NCBI GenBank assembly: GCA_016720925.1
Contig: JADKJR010000031.1
Span: 1-22,904, forward strand
Source of the DNA: Betaproteobacteria bacterium
GTDB lineage: Bacteria > Pseudomonadota > Gammaproteobacteria > Burkholderiales > Usitatibacteraceae
DNA: 22,904 nt
Reading direction: 5' to 3'
Below, piece after piece: positions 1-8,165 of the stretch. Position 1 is the stretch's first letter, and each line of letters starts with the position of its first letter. The position numbers and the translations under genes are program-made. The notes beneath the pieces were generated by a model. It was not told where the DNA came from, made no database searches, and worked only from the letters and a program-made list of their open reading frames with translations.

Positions 1-61
1 CTGCATCCCAGTCGGGAATGTGCATATCCAGCAACAGGCGGTTGTAGCGGGATGCGGTCAT
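1..61 (-). CDS. N-terminal fragment of an unassigned protein (cut by window edge)
   Basis: Only the first 20 codons are present: ATG at 61-59, reading leftward as M-T-A-S-R-Y-N-R-L-L-L-D-M-H-I-P-D-W-D-A. The gene starts 10 bases after the stop of the cupin gene on the same strand, so the two are probably one transcript. The stretch R-Y-N-R-L-L-L-D-M-H-I-P-D-W resembles the start of bacterial glycoside-hydrolase-like proteins (GHL6 type), which would suit a sugar-related partner, but 20 residues are too few to assign a family. No Shine-Dalgarno sequence is obvious, so translational coupling to the upstream gene is likely. Confidence 0.5.
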   Translation of the reverse strand, partial: MTASRYNRLLLDMHIPDWDA

Positions 62-71
62 GGGTGCAGCA

Positions 72-1289
72 TCACAACTTGAGATCCGGATTACCGGGTC
101 CAAAGTGCTTCAGCATCACCAGTGGCTGGCTTTCACTTTCATTGCGGATGACAACACCTTGTTGCGCCGCAATCTCTGTGACGAAGAATTCGTCGTCGGT
201 CAACTGCCCGTATCGAATCAGCGTCGGTGAATCCACGCGATGAACCCCCAATGTGCCGTGGCCCTCGGTGAGGATCAGGCCATGGGCCATCGCGTCGCGG
301 ATGGTGACGCTGCGACCGGGCAGGACCGTCAGTTCTTTCGCGCTGAAATCGGGCGACTGATGGCATACCCAGTTTTCCCGATAGCCTGCATCGCGCATTT
401 CATTTTCATCGCGCGCGGCCACAGGCGCCATGAAATGCTTGCGCTTGAAATCGGGATCGATGTTGGCTTCCCAGTCGATCACATCCATCAGATAGTCGAA
501 ATCACCGATGTATTCTGTCGGCGTGTTTTTCCACAGCAGATCCTCGGGAACCACCTGATTGCCGGTAACCGACTCGAACATGGCGAAGACATCCGACGCC
601 CGTTGCGGTTCATAAGTGCACAGGCTGCCCGGCGCGTGCAGGATGCCGGGCGGTACGTCCCAGCCGGTGCCGACCTCGAGGCGATACGCCGCTGACAACG
701 CGGTGATGCGGTTGTCGCCGCGCGAGAAATCGACCAGCGCCTGGCGCACCTGATCCTTGGTCGTGCCCGGCACCAGGCCAAAAAAAGTATAGGGAAAACT
801 GCCGCCGTGATTATTGACCTGCGGCGGGAAGTAATAGGCTTCGGGTTTGCCGAGTTGGCCGATGCGGCGCGCGTGTTCATCACGGTGGTGAATGTGCAGC
901 GGCAGGGCGGCGAGGTTATCGAAGAACTTCGAGAACATGGGCCAACCGCCATGGTCGCGCCACAGCGTTTCACCAACGATTTTCGCACCAAGTTCGGCGA
1001 TGGCATCGCGCAGCAGCACCTGCTCTGCGCCTGCATCGCGACCCACCACGATTGCGCTCAGGCCTTCATTCTTGCCGGTCAGCGGTCCATTGTCGGCAGG
1101 CGTGGTCGAGGCGAACCAGCGCTCGTCGATGCCGCCGCGCGCGCCGCCAAGGACGTAGTAATCATCCGGGTGCAACTTGATGCGGCGGCCCGGCACACAA
1201 AATGAACGAGGCACCCAGTTCGGCGCGAGGCGGATGATGCCCTTGCCTTGTTCGAGGGCACGTTCGGTGAGGTCTTTGGGGCTTGTCAT
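72..1289 (-). CDS. Cupin protein, phosphomannose-isomerase-like
   Basis: A 405-residue cytoplasmic protein with no signal peptide. Residues about 130-155 read L-H-I-H-H-R-D-E-H-A then G-K-P-E-A-Y-Y, which matches the metal site of class I mannose-6-phosphate isomerase-like cupins. H132 and H134 replace the usual Gln-x-His pair, E150 follows in the G-K-x-E motif, and H218 sits in the P-P-G-I-L-H segment where the third histidine is expected. A metal-dependent sugar or sugar-phosphate isomerase is the likeliest role, but the C-terminal half is not a standard PMI, so the substrate is unknown. The start ATG (1289) has only a weak A/G-rich leader. The gene lies directly upstream of the fragment at the left edge and is probably co-transcribed with it. 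Confidence 0.75.
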   Translation of the reverse strand: MTSPKDLTERALEQGKGIIRLAPNWVPRSFCVPGRRIKLHPDDYYVLGGARGGIDERWFASTTPADNGPLTGKNEGLSAIVVGRDAGAEQVLLRDAIAELGAKIVGETLWRDHGGWPMFSKFFDNLAALPLHIHHRDEHARRIGQLGKPEAYYFPPQVNNHGGSFPYTFFGLVPGTTKDQVRQALVDFSRGDNRITALSAAYRLEVGTGWDVPPGILHAPGSLCTYEPQRASDVFAMFESVTGNQVVPEDLLWKNTPTEYIGDFDYLMDVIDWEANIDPDFKRKHFMAPVAARDENEMRDAGYRENWVCHQSPDFSAKELTVLPGRSVTIRDAMAHGLILTEGHGTLGVHRVDSPTLIRYGQLTDDEFFVTEIAAQQGVVIRNESESQPLVMLKHFGPGNPDLKL

Positions 1290-1377
1290 TTCTTCGATTC
1301 CGAATATTAAAAGTCTAGCACTGACGCGGATTGTAGGTGGAAAATGTCGCGAAAAGCGCGCCAGTGCTTGAGTTTAC

Positions 1378-1969
1378 CAAGGGGAACTTCTCGAAACCCC
1401 CATATTTTCGCCTTCATCGTTGTTGATGAATTTTTTGGCGAGAATTTTCTGGGGCCAGGTTTTGATCAGTGTTATTCTCGCTGTTTCTGGGTTTTTTCGA
1501 GATGATTCGCCCGTTTTTCGGGAGCTTGTCCCCGATTCCTCAGGCGCCACACGCACCTCTCCTGTCGAGCGTCACCCAACGCCGCAAGTTGTACACGCAC
1601 GCACGAAGGATGGTCTGCGCCTTGGCGCGAACTTTACCGATGCAGCGCAGCGTCTTTCCCGACGATTGCGCCCAGTCGCCGAACACGTGCTCGACGCGTG
1701 AGCGAATCCTGGACAGGGTCCGGTTGCGCGCGTGAATGCCGGTCTGGTCGCAGCGGTTCGGGTCGTCCTTCCTCTGCACCCTGTCAATCAGTCCCTTGGC
1801 CTTGGGCATCTCGAGCACCGCTTCGGCGCCACCTTCCCGGGCCAGCATTTCCTTGAACGCCCAGATCGTGCGTGCATCGGGCAGATGCCGATGGCCGGTG
1901 AGTCCAGTGAAGATCTGCCAGCTCGTCGGATCCACCAGACAGTACTCCAACTCTTCGTCCGACAGGTTG
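1378..1969 (-). mobile_element. Remnant of an IS5-family insertion sequence
   Basis: The DNA encodes parts of an IS5-type transposase on the minus strand, plus a non-coding tail up to about 1378. There the sequence CAAGGGGAACTTCTCGAAAC looks like a terminal inverted repeat (inferred from its position beyond the transposase 3' end and its form; no partner repeat was found). The other end is missing because an IS3-type element end abuts at 1970. The element cannot move on its own. Confidence 0.6.
1540..1969 (-). pseudogene. IS5-family transposase, truncated and internally deleted
   Basis: Reading leftward from 1969, the open frame gives N-L-S-D-E-E-L-E-Y-C, then the D-A-R-T-I-W-A-F-K-E segment typical of the N-terminal third of IS5-type transposases. 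It jumps directly to a C-terminal part containing R-N-R-T-L-S-R-I-R-S-R-V-E-H-V-F-G and Y-N-L-R-R-W-V-T-L. Intact relatives have roughly 150 residues between these blocks, carrying the catalytic Asp/Asp/Glu residues, and these are absent. The first 60 or so residues are also missing. The frame is otherwise open (a TTG at 1950 could serve as a start), so the loss came from deletions, not point mutations. No activity is expected. Confidence 0.75.
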
Positions 1970-2139
1970 TGACCCTGTCCACTTTTGATTGAGGGTTTAA
2001 GCCGCTCTTTTAGTCAGCCGAGCGGATTGGCTGTCGTTGCTTGAAATTGTGGATAATTCGTCGTGGGCTGACTCGGCCGATTTGGCGTTGCTTTTACGTT
2101 CGAACTGAATCGGCGTGATCAATGCGCTAGCCCGCCGCA
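1970..2139 (-). mobile_element. 3' end of an IS3-family element with transposase C-terminus
   Basis: Reading leftward from about 2125, an open frame gives A-L-I-T-P-I-Q-F-E-R-K-S and continues for about 40 residues to a TAA at 1999-1997. T-P-I-Q-F-E is the familiar C-terminal motif of IS3-family OrfB (rve integrase) proteins. Beyond the stop, the element ends in TGACCCTGTCCACTTTTGA (plus strand, from 1970), which has the form of an IS3-type terminal repeat. That end abuts the IS5-type transposase in mid-gene, so this element inserted into the older one. Its other end and nearly all of orfAB are gone, and the remnant now touches the receptor terminator at 2141. Confidence 0.6.
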
Positions 2140-2140
2140 A

Positions 2141-2172
2141 TAAAAAACCCTGCCGGCATTACACCGGCAGGG
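2141..2172 (-). terminator. Rho-independent terminator of the TonB-dependent receptor gene
   Basis: A perfect 9-bp stem (CCCTGCCGG at 2148-2156, CCGGCAGGG at 2164-2172) encloses a 7-base loop. On the minus strand it is followed at once by a run of six T (2147-2142). It lies 24 bases past the receptor stop codon, exactly where a terminator is expected. Confidence 0.92.
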
Positions 2173-2195
2173 CGCATTGATACTCACAAACTTTG

Positions 2196-4961
2196 TTAGA
2201 ACTTGTAGTTCACACCCAGCATTGTGGTACGACCATAGGTGGTGTACTGGTTCGGTTTTTCAGGCACGGAGTCATAGGTCTGGTATGGCGTGTTGTTCAC
2301 GTTATTGACCTGAAGCAGAACAGACAGTCCTTTTAGCGCGCCACTGTCAAACGCGTAGCCGACCTGGGCATCAATCACTCTTTCACCCTTGATGTACCGG
2401 AACTCGCGGTCTGCGCCAAACCCGGTCACTTCGCCGACAAAGGCGGAGCGTTCACGCTGGCTGACCCGCGCGGAAAATCCATACTTTTCGTAATAGGCCG
2501 TCAGATTGGTAACCCGCCTGGAAAGACCGGGCAATGGCTGAGTGCCGCCACTGGGTCCATTCGGCTTTATCCCGCTGTCGGTATCGGCGTGGCTCACGAC
2601 CGCACCGAACCCATCAAGTGCCGGAGTGATCAAGTTGAAAGGTAGCGACGCAGTGAATTCGACGCCATTCATCCGTCCGCCTTGTCCATTTACCGGAGTG
2701 TCGAAGCCGCCGATATTCGAGATCGGGGTGATCGCGCCATTGCTGGGATTCGGAAAGCCGGTGAAATCCTTATTTATCCTGTCCTGGTAAACATAGGACT
2801 TGAGATCCTTGTAAAAAGCAGCGATGGAAACATAAGCCTTGGTTCCGAAGTATTTTTCGTACGACACGTCATACGAATTTGCGCGGAAAGGATCCAGACG
2901 CGGATTGCCGCCACTTCCACTCCACTTGCGGTCGGTCGCGCTCAGGCTATAGTTGTTGCTCGCCCGGAGCTGATCCAGTCGTGCGCGGACCATTGTTCTT
3001 GCAATACCCAGGCGGATCGTTTGCTCATCGGAAAGGCTAACCGCCAGATTCAGGCTTGGCAGGAAATCGGTATATTTCTTTCCGTCCGTGTAGCTACTGA
3101 CACCAGTGGTTACGTTGCCATCGCCGACCGCAAATGCCGTTGAGCTCTGATTGGTGTTGATAATCTGGACGCCGACATTGCCGCGAATCGGTAACGATGC
3201 CCATTCGGTGTCGATGTCAAGCTTGCCAAAAACCGTCGTCACCTTCTCTTCGACGGTCCAGTCTTTGTTGAAGATGTCCGGATGAAGCTTCGCAACCAAA
3301 TTGTAGAGTTGATCCTTGGCGCCTTGAACGTCGTAGCTGAGTACGCCGGGAATGCCGATAAAGCCCAACGACGTTGGCGACACCAGCAGCCCAGACGGTA
3401 CCGATGACGGAGAAGATTTCAAGTTCACCAGGAACTCACTCGACAACCGGGTTTTTGAACGCTCGGAATAGTTCAGTCCGACATCAACCTGACTGAAGAT
3501 TCCCTGCATGTCGTGCTTCCCACTCAAGCGAAGAGACTTAAGTTCATCCGTGACTTTCGGGAATTTGATATAGCCGTCCTGCCCCCAACCCCCTGAATCC
3601 ACCAGCTTGATAACGCTGGCATCGGCGTAGTTAAGACCCGTCTGGTATGACGGCATGCCGGTTCCAAGATCCTGGGTGAACAGGAAATTGCTTTTCGCAC
3701 CCGTGGTACCCGCATAGGTTTCAAGAATTGATTCGTCGCGCTTTGCCTTTGACCAGCTTAAGTCACCGACCGCCGTCCAGCCGCCGGCCATATTGAGCTT
3801 GCTGTTCCAGCCCAGCGCCTTGATATCATCCGTTCGCGTGTTCAGGTCATTGCGAATCACCGGCTTGATGCCGATCCAGTTGGCCGAAGTCAGGAAGCCG
3901 CCTTTCACTACCGGATTTGTGTAGCTTTCGGCGCCCCAGACTGTTCCGAACTCCATGCCGCGTGAGGTAGTGTCCTGATCAAATTTTGAATAGTAAAGGT
4001 CGACAAGGCTGGAAAAGTCCTTGTTGGGCTTCCATTCCAGCACGGCCATCAAGCCGTCACGTTTGGCTTTGACCGACTCAACATAAATCTTGTTGCCGCC
4101 CAACGCTTGAGTACCTGCCGGGACACCAGGTGACGCCGTGTCGGCGGTCGCATAACCCCAAGCTTCCCAACGTTGTACCTGGCTGGGCGAATCCAGATGT
4201 GCATAACCCAAGGCAATACCGAAAGTCTTGTCAGCAGATTGATCGATGTATGAGGCGCTGAGGCGGTTTCCGTTCGCCGAAACACCGCTGTTCAGGGAGC
4301 CCAGCGAGTTTTTCTCACCGCGCAAGCTGACTGCTACCGTGCGTTTGCTGAATGACAGGGGGCGTACTGTTTGCAAATCGACCGTGCCGGACAGGCCTTG
4401 ACCGATGAGCGAGCCATCGGGTGTCTTGTAAATCAAAACGCCGCTCAGCAGTTCAGATGGGTACTGATTGAATTCGACAGCGCGGTTGTCGCCCGTACTA
4501 ACCTGCTCGCGACCGTTCAGCAACGTACTGGCGAAGTCGCCCGACATACCGCGGATGCTGACGGTGGTGGCACGTCCGGCAACACGCTGTGCAGCGAGAC
4601 CAGGCAGACGCGCGATCGACTCGGCAATACTGTTATCAGGCAATTTGCCAATGTCTTCCGCAGAAATCGCTTCGACGATTGAATTCGAAGACTGTTTGAC
4701 CGAGATCGCTTCTTCAATACCGCGGCGGATACCAGTCACAACAACCGTCTCCAGGCTTTGTGCGCTGGATTTGGCCGTTGCCGCTGCCGCATCCTTCTTT
4801 GCCGCTGCCTGTTTGGCAGCTTCCACGGCAACTGGGTCCGCTTGCTGCGCTTGTGCTGTCACGGCAAAAATTGCCATCGCGCAAGCCGCAGCCAACGGGC
4901 TAAGCCTGAATTCAAAATTATTCACGGAAGGGCTTGCACCCTTCTTGACAGAAGTGTTCAT
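2196..4961 (-). CDS. TonB-dependent outer-membrane receptor, probably for maltodextrins
   Basis: A 921-residue outer-membrane transporter that would import its substrate using TonB/ExbBD energy. It has a signal peptide (hydrophobic core around 20-36, cleavage probably after A-Q-A at 38), an Ala/Lys-rich linker, and a TonB-box-like E-T-V-V-V-T-G at 71-77. A plug domain follows (E-D-I-G-K-L-P-D-N-S-I-A-E-S from about 102), then a long beta-barrel ending in the C-terminal aromatic residue of barrel proteins. The plug wording fits the Xanthomonas/Caulobacter-type carbohydrate receptor subfamily (TIGR01782). The start is the ATG at 4961, because GAGGAG lies 7 bases upstream; an in-frame TTG at 4976 would place that site inside the gene. 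The divergent alpha-amylase implies a starch-derived oligosaccharide as substrate (inference). It has its own promoter and terminator. Confidence 0.92.
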   Translation of the reverse strand: MNTSVKKGASPSVNNFEFRLSPLAAACAMAIFAVTAQAQQADPVAVEAAKQAAAKKDAAAATAKSSAQSLETVVVTGIRRGIEEAISVKQSSNSIVEAISAEDIGKLPDNSIAESIARLPGLAAQRVAGRATTVSIRGMSGDFASTLLNGREQVSTGDNRAVEFNQYPSELLSGVLIYKTPDGSLIGQGLSGTVDLQTVRPLSFSKRTVAVSLRGEKNSLGSLNSGVSANGNRLSASYIDQSADKTFGIALGYAHLDSPSQVQRWEAWGYATADTASPGVPAGTQALGGNKIYVESVKAKRDGLMAVLEWKPNKDFSSLVDLYYSKFDQDTTSRGMEFGTVWGAESYTNPVVKGGFLTSANWIGIKPVIRNDLNTRTDDIKALGWNSKLNMAGGWTAVGDLSWSKAKRDESILETYAGTTGAKSNFLFTQDLGTGMPSYQTGLNYADASVIKLVDSGGWGQDGYIKFPKVTDELKSLRLSGKHDMQGIFSQVDVGLNYSERSKTRLSSEFLVNLKSSPSSVPSGLLVSPTSLGFIGIPGVLSYDVQGAKDQLYNLVAKLHPDIFNKDWTVEEKVTTVFGKLDIDTEWASLPIRGNVGVQIINTNQSSTAFAVGDGNVTTGVSSYTDGKKYTDFLPSLNLAVSLSDEQTIRLGIARTMVRARLDQLRASNNYSLSATDRKWSGSGGNPRLDPFRANSYDVSYEKYFGTKAYVSIAAFYKDLKSYVYQDRINKDFTGFPNPSNGAITPISNIGGFDTPVNGQGGRMNGVEFTASLPFNLITPALDGFGAVVSHADTDSGIKPNGPSGGTQPLPGLSRRVTNLTAYYEKYGFSARVSQRERSAFVGEVTGFGADREFRYIKGERVIDAQVGYAFDSGALKGLSVLLQVNNVNNTPYQTYDSVPEKPNQYTTYGRTTMLGVNYKF

Positions 4962-5055
4962 CAATCGTCTCCTCAAAGTAATTGGACAAATCGCGGTCCC
5001 TGGAGGGACGCTTGTGGGATGGGTACTATTTTTTGCCGGGCTAATTTCTTGCGCG

Positions 5056-5084
5056 ATTTTGTAATAAAACTATATTCATGTCAA
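5056..5084 (-). promoter_or_regulatory. Sigma-70-type promoter for the TonB-dependent receptor
   Basis: On the minus strand a perfect -35 TTGACA (5084-5079) is followed after 17 bases by CAAAAT (5061-5056), matching four of six -10 positions. This predicts a leader of about 90 bases before the ATG at 4961. The call rests on consensus and spacing only. Confidence 0.55.
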
Positions 5085-5214
5085 TCAGTCCGGGAGCGGC
5101 AAAATGGACCGCCACGGCGTGCTTAGCCGTGAAAACTGGTTGGAACTCTCGTTTTTTATACTATGCGCACTTGGAAATGACTACAATTTCTCGAAATCCT
5201 GCGCCATTCCGAGA

Positions 5215-5229
5215 TGTAGTTATACTACA
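5215..5229. promoter_or_regulatory. Perfect palindrome TGTAGTTATACTACA, candidate operator
   Basis: Two 6-bp arms (TGTAGT / ACTACA) flank a TAT centre. It lies between the divergent receptor and amylase genes, about 130 bases upstream of the receptor -35 and about 165 upstream of the amylase start. It lacks the CG centre usual for LacI-family operators, so a different regulator class is possible. No regulator gene lies nearby. Confidence 0.5.
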
Positions 5230-5396
5230 ACAAAATAATTTTAAGCCAGTCAAATTTGTTGCATTTCAACATAAATACAACACTCCGGCACTGTTCCATG
5301 AGATCTAGCTTGGCGATGAAGCAACTAAGGGCACGTACATTCAACCGTTATGCCGCCTAAGAGAGTGCTTGGGTGGACGCACAGGGACAGAAAAAC

Positions 5397-7349
5397 ATGC
5401 GATATCGGGGCTCTGACCGCTTTTTTGGCATGAACACGCAATCGTGGCGGTTACGCATGCACCGAATGACGCGATCCGTGATTCTTGATGTCTTGCTGGC
5501 CGCCTTCGGTGCGACGACTGCCACTGCCGCGACGAGCAGAGGCGCGATTCAACCTGAAACTGCCATTCTCGAATCGGCCGCGGCACGACCGCAGCCAAGT
5601 GCGTCAAGTGCGCCACACGCTCAACTGAACCTGCACGTACCGTCCCCCGACTGGCGCGACCAGATCATCTACTTTCTCGTTACCGACCGATTCAATGACG
5701 GGGATCCGACCAACAACGATTTTGGTGCTGAAGAGTTCGATGCCAACAGTAACGCAAAATACAATGGCGGCGACCTCAAGGGTATTGAACAAAAGCTGGA
5801 TTACATTCGTGGCCTCGGCGCCACCGCCATTTGGCTCACACCGCCGGTTGCTAACCAGTGGTGGGATCCGATCGTGAAGTTCAGCGGCTTTCATGGCTAC
5901 TGGGCCGAAAACTTTACGGAGGTCGATCGCCACCTCGGCACGCTGGACGACTACAAGCGCCTGTCGCATGCCATTCATTCCGCCAACATGTATCTGGTGC
6001 AGGACATCGTCGTCAACCACACGGGAAACTTCTTTGCCTTTGACGGCGGATGGAATGCGAATGACCCAACCAAGCATTACATGCCAAATACAGGCTCGCG
6101 CCCTCTGAATGCGCCGAGTCAATGGCCCTTCAGCCTGAACGACCCACGCAAACCCGAACATCGGCGGGCCGGCATCTATCACTGGACACCGAATGTGATT
6201 GACTTCACCGACCCCCGACAGGAACGGGACTACCAGATGTCGGGGCTCGACGACCTGAATACGGAAAACCCGCTAGTGCGCCAAACGCTGCGCAAGAGCT
6301 ATGGCCACTGGATCAGGGACGTCGGTGTGGACGCGTTCCGCGTCGACACCGCGTTCTATGTACCGGCCGAATACTTTGCTGACTTCATGTATTCCCGCGA
6401 CCCGCGATATCCCGGCATGGCGAACGTTGCGCGGCAAACCGGCCGGCGAAACTTCCTCGTCTTTGGTGAGGGTTTCGGCATTGACAAATCCTATGCGAAC
6501 AAGGAGGCACGCAAGATCGAGCGCTACATGACAGCACGCGACGGACGGCCACTGCTGCCGGGCATGCTGAATTTTCCGCTCTATGGCGCGATGGGCGACG
6601 TTTTCGCGCGGGGGCGGCCACCTTCCGAGCTCGCCTACCGTATCGGCAACATGATGAAGTTACACAAACGTCCGCACTTGATGCCAACGTTCATTGACAA
6701 CCATGACGGTGATCGCTTCCTTGTGGGCGGCTCGCAGGCGGCGCTCAAACAAAGCCTGCTGCTGATGATGACCCTTCCCGGCATCCCGACGATTTACTAC
6801 GGCACCGAACAGGCCTTCACCGAACCGCGCGCCGCCATGTTCAAGGCAGGTTTCCAATCCGGAGGGCGCGATCGTTTCGATACCAGCGCACCGCTGTACC
6901 GCTATATTGGGGAATTAAGTGCGCTACGGAGATCTGATCCGGTTTTTTCGCGCGGCACACCAGCATTGCTGAAGGCCAACGCCGCCACACCAGGCGCGCT
7001 CGCATACCGAATGTCATACGGTCGTGACACCGCCATCATTGTGTTCAATTCCTCCGCCACCGAGACGCTGCTGGACAACATGGATACACGACTTCCGGCG
7101 GGAACGCTACTGGAAGGGCTGTTCGGCATCGACGGCGTTCCGGCCGATGTGACAGTCGGTACAAGCGGGCGCATCACAATGAAACTTCAACCGCGTGCGG
7201 GTCTGGTCTGGAGGGTGACGCGAAAGAAATTGCCACCGCCACGCGCGACCGGCGCGATTTCGATACACACCCTGCCGAATGCGTCAATGCGTGGTGATTT
7301 TTCCGTGTCTGGAACCGCGCACGGCACGGGAGTTCCTTCAGACTCGTGA
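5397..7349 (+). CDS. Secreted alpha-amylase, GH13 family (catalytic part)
   Basis: This enzyme cleaves alpha-1,4-glucosidic bonds in starch or maltodextrins, probably in the periplasm or outside the cell. The TIM-barrel motifs are in order: D-I-V-V-N-H (203-208), G-V-D-A-F-R-V-D with nucleophile D317, F-G-E-G-F with acid/base E358, and F-I-D-N-H-D with D437. The N-terminus has basic residues and a hydrophobic stretch before A-T-A-A-T-S, consistent with export. I chose ATG 5397 because AGGGA lies 9 bases upstream; GTG 5373 and ATGs at 5430, 5457 and 5466 are alternatives. The barrel is followed by a domain-C-like beta region. The frame then stops early at 7347-7349, where a lost base cuts off the C-terminal domains, which resume in other frames up to 8165. 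Repaired, the protein would have about 922 residues. Confidence 0.9.
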   Translation: MRYRGSDRFFGMNTQSWRLRMHRMTRSVILDVLLAAFGATTATAATSRGAIQPETAILESAAARPQPSASSAPHAQLNLHVPSPDWRDQIIYFLVTDRFNDGDPTNNDFGAEEFDANSNAKYNGGDLKGIEQKLDYIRGLGATAIWLTPPVANQWWDPIVKFSGFHGYWAENFTEVDRHLGTLDDYKRLSHAIHSANMYLVQDIVVNHTGNFFAFDGGWNANDPTKHYMPNTGSRPLNAPSQWPFSLNDPRKPEHRRAGIYHWTPNVIDFTDPRQERDYQMSGLDDLNTENPLVRQTLRKSYGHWIRDVGVDAFRVDTAFYVPAEYFADFMYSRDPRYPGMANVARQTGRRNFLVFGEGFGIDKSYANKEARKIERYMTARDGRPLLPGMLNFPLYGAMGDVFARGRPPSELAYRIGNMMKLHKRPHLMPTFIDNHDGDRFLVGGSQAALKQSLLLMMTLPGIPTIYYGTEQAFTEPRAAMFKAGFQSGGRDRFDTSAPLYRYIGELSALRRSDPVFSRGTPALLKANAATPGALAYRMSYGRDTAIIVFNSSATETLLDNMDTRLPAGTLLEGLFGIDGVPADVTVGTSGRITMKLQPRAGLVWRVTRKKLPPPRATGAISIHTLPNASMRGDFSVSGTAHGTGVPSDS

Positions 7350-8165
7350 CGGACGGCGACATTGCCAGGGCACAGAATCTCGTTCCCGCGACGGATGGCA
7401 AGTGGACCGCCCGCGTCGACACCAGCAAAATGCTTGACCCTGCCGTTCAGCACAGCATCGTTGCGTGGATGGAATCATCCGAGGGCCTACGCAAGCCCCG
7501 CCTCTGCGACGCGCCGTTTTCGTGTGGCGCGCGATTGGACGGTTCTGGCCGACGTCACCGACCCGGCGGGTGACGACAACGGTCCGCGCGGCACGTACGC
7601 GTACCCGGCGGATCCCACATGGGGTGCTAACCGGCAAATGGACATCCAGCGTGTGAAAGTCTCTGGCGCGGGCGGCACGCTGAAAATCGATCTGACGATG
7701 AACAAGGTCACCACCAGCTGGAACCCGCAAAATGGTTTTGATCATGTCGTGTTCACTGTTTTCGTCGAGTTGCCGGACCGCACAGGCGGTGTGACCGCCA
7801 TGCCGCTGCAACATGGCTCATTGCCCGCGGACATGCGCTGGCACTACCGCCTGCGCGCCCACGGCTGGTCGAATGCCCTGTTTTCCGCGGAAAGCGCATC
7901 CGCCCTGCACGAAGGCACATTGGTCACGCCCGCCGCGGATATTCGCACCGACCCTGCCAATAACACCGTCACGTTTATCTTGCCGGCGAGCTCACTCGGG
8001 CCGCTGAAATCACTTTCGGGCGTGAAGCTCTACGTCACCACCTGGGACTACGACGGCGGCTATCGCACCCTCAGCCCGGACGCACGGCCAGGCAGCATCA
8101 GCGGCGGAGACCCGGCGGTTGACCCGCGAGTAATGGACGACACAAATGTGATTACGCTCCCTTGA
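7337..8165 (+). pseudogene. Frameshifted C-terminal part of the alpha-amylase, glucodextranase-C-like domain
   Basis: Homology-like text continues past the stop at 7349 but changes frame twice. From 7337 the frame reads F-R-L-V-T-D-G-D-I-A-R-A-Q up to W-M-E-S-S-E around 7490. From about 7493 the original frame resumes with A-Y-A-S-P-A-S-A-T-R-R-F-R-V. One base seems missing in GTTCCTTC (7332-7339) and one extra in the G-run near 7491-7493, so the shifts cancel. The last part has T-D-P-A-G-D-D-N-G-P and later V-T-T-W-D-Y-D-G-G-Y-R, resembling the C-terminal carbohydrate-binding (DOMON-like) domain of glucodextranase and amylopullulanases. The piece has no credible start of its own. Either two sequencing errors hide an intact 922-residue enzyme, or the gene is genuinely broken. 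Confidence 0.75.

Larger units (their letters stand above)
4962..5396. other. Divergent intergenic regulatory region, receptor / amylase
   Basis: This 435-base, AT-rich region separates the two divergent genes of the starch locus. It holds the receptor promoter (5056-5084), a perfect palindrome (5215-5229) and a smaller inverted repeat GTTG-CATTT-CAAC around 5258-5270. No convincing promoter for the amylase could be fixed; TATACT at 5221-5226 lies within the palindrome but has no good -35 partner. No coding sequence is supported here. Confidence 0.6.

Noticed and set aside
5604..6182. 192-codon minus-strand frame antisense to the amylase
   Set aside because: It opposes the conserved GH13 barrel and has no features of its own.
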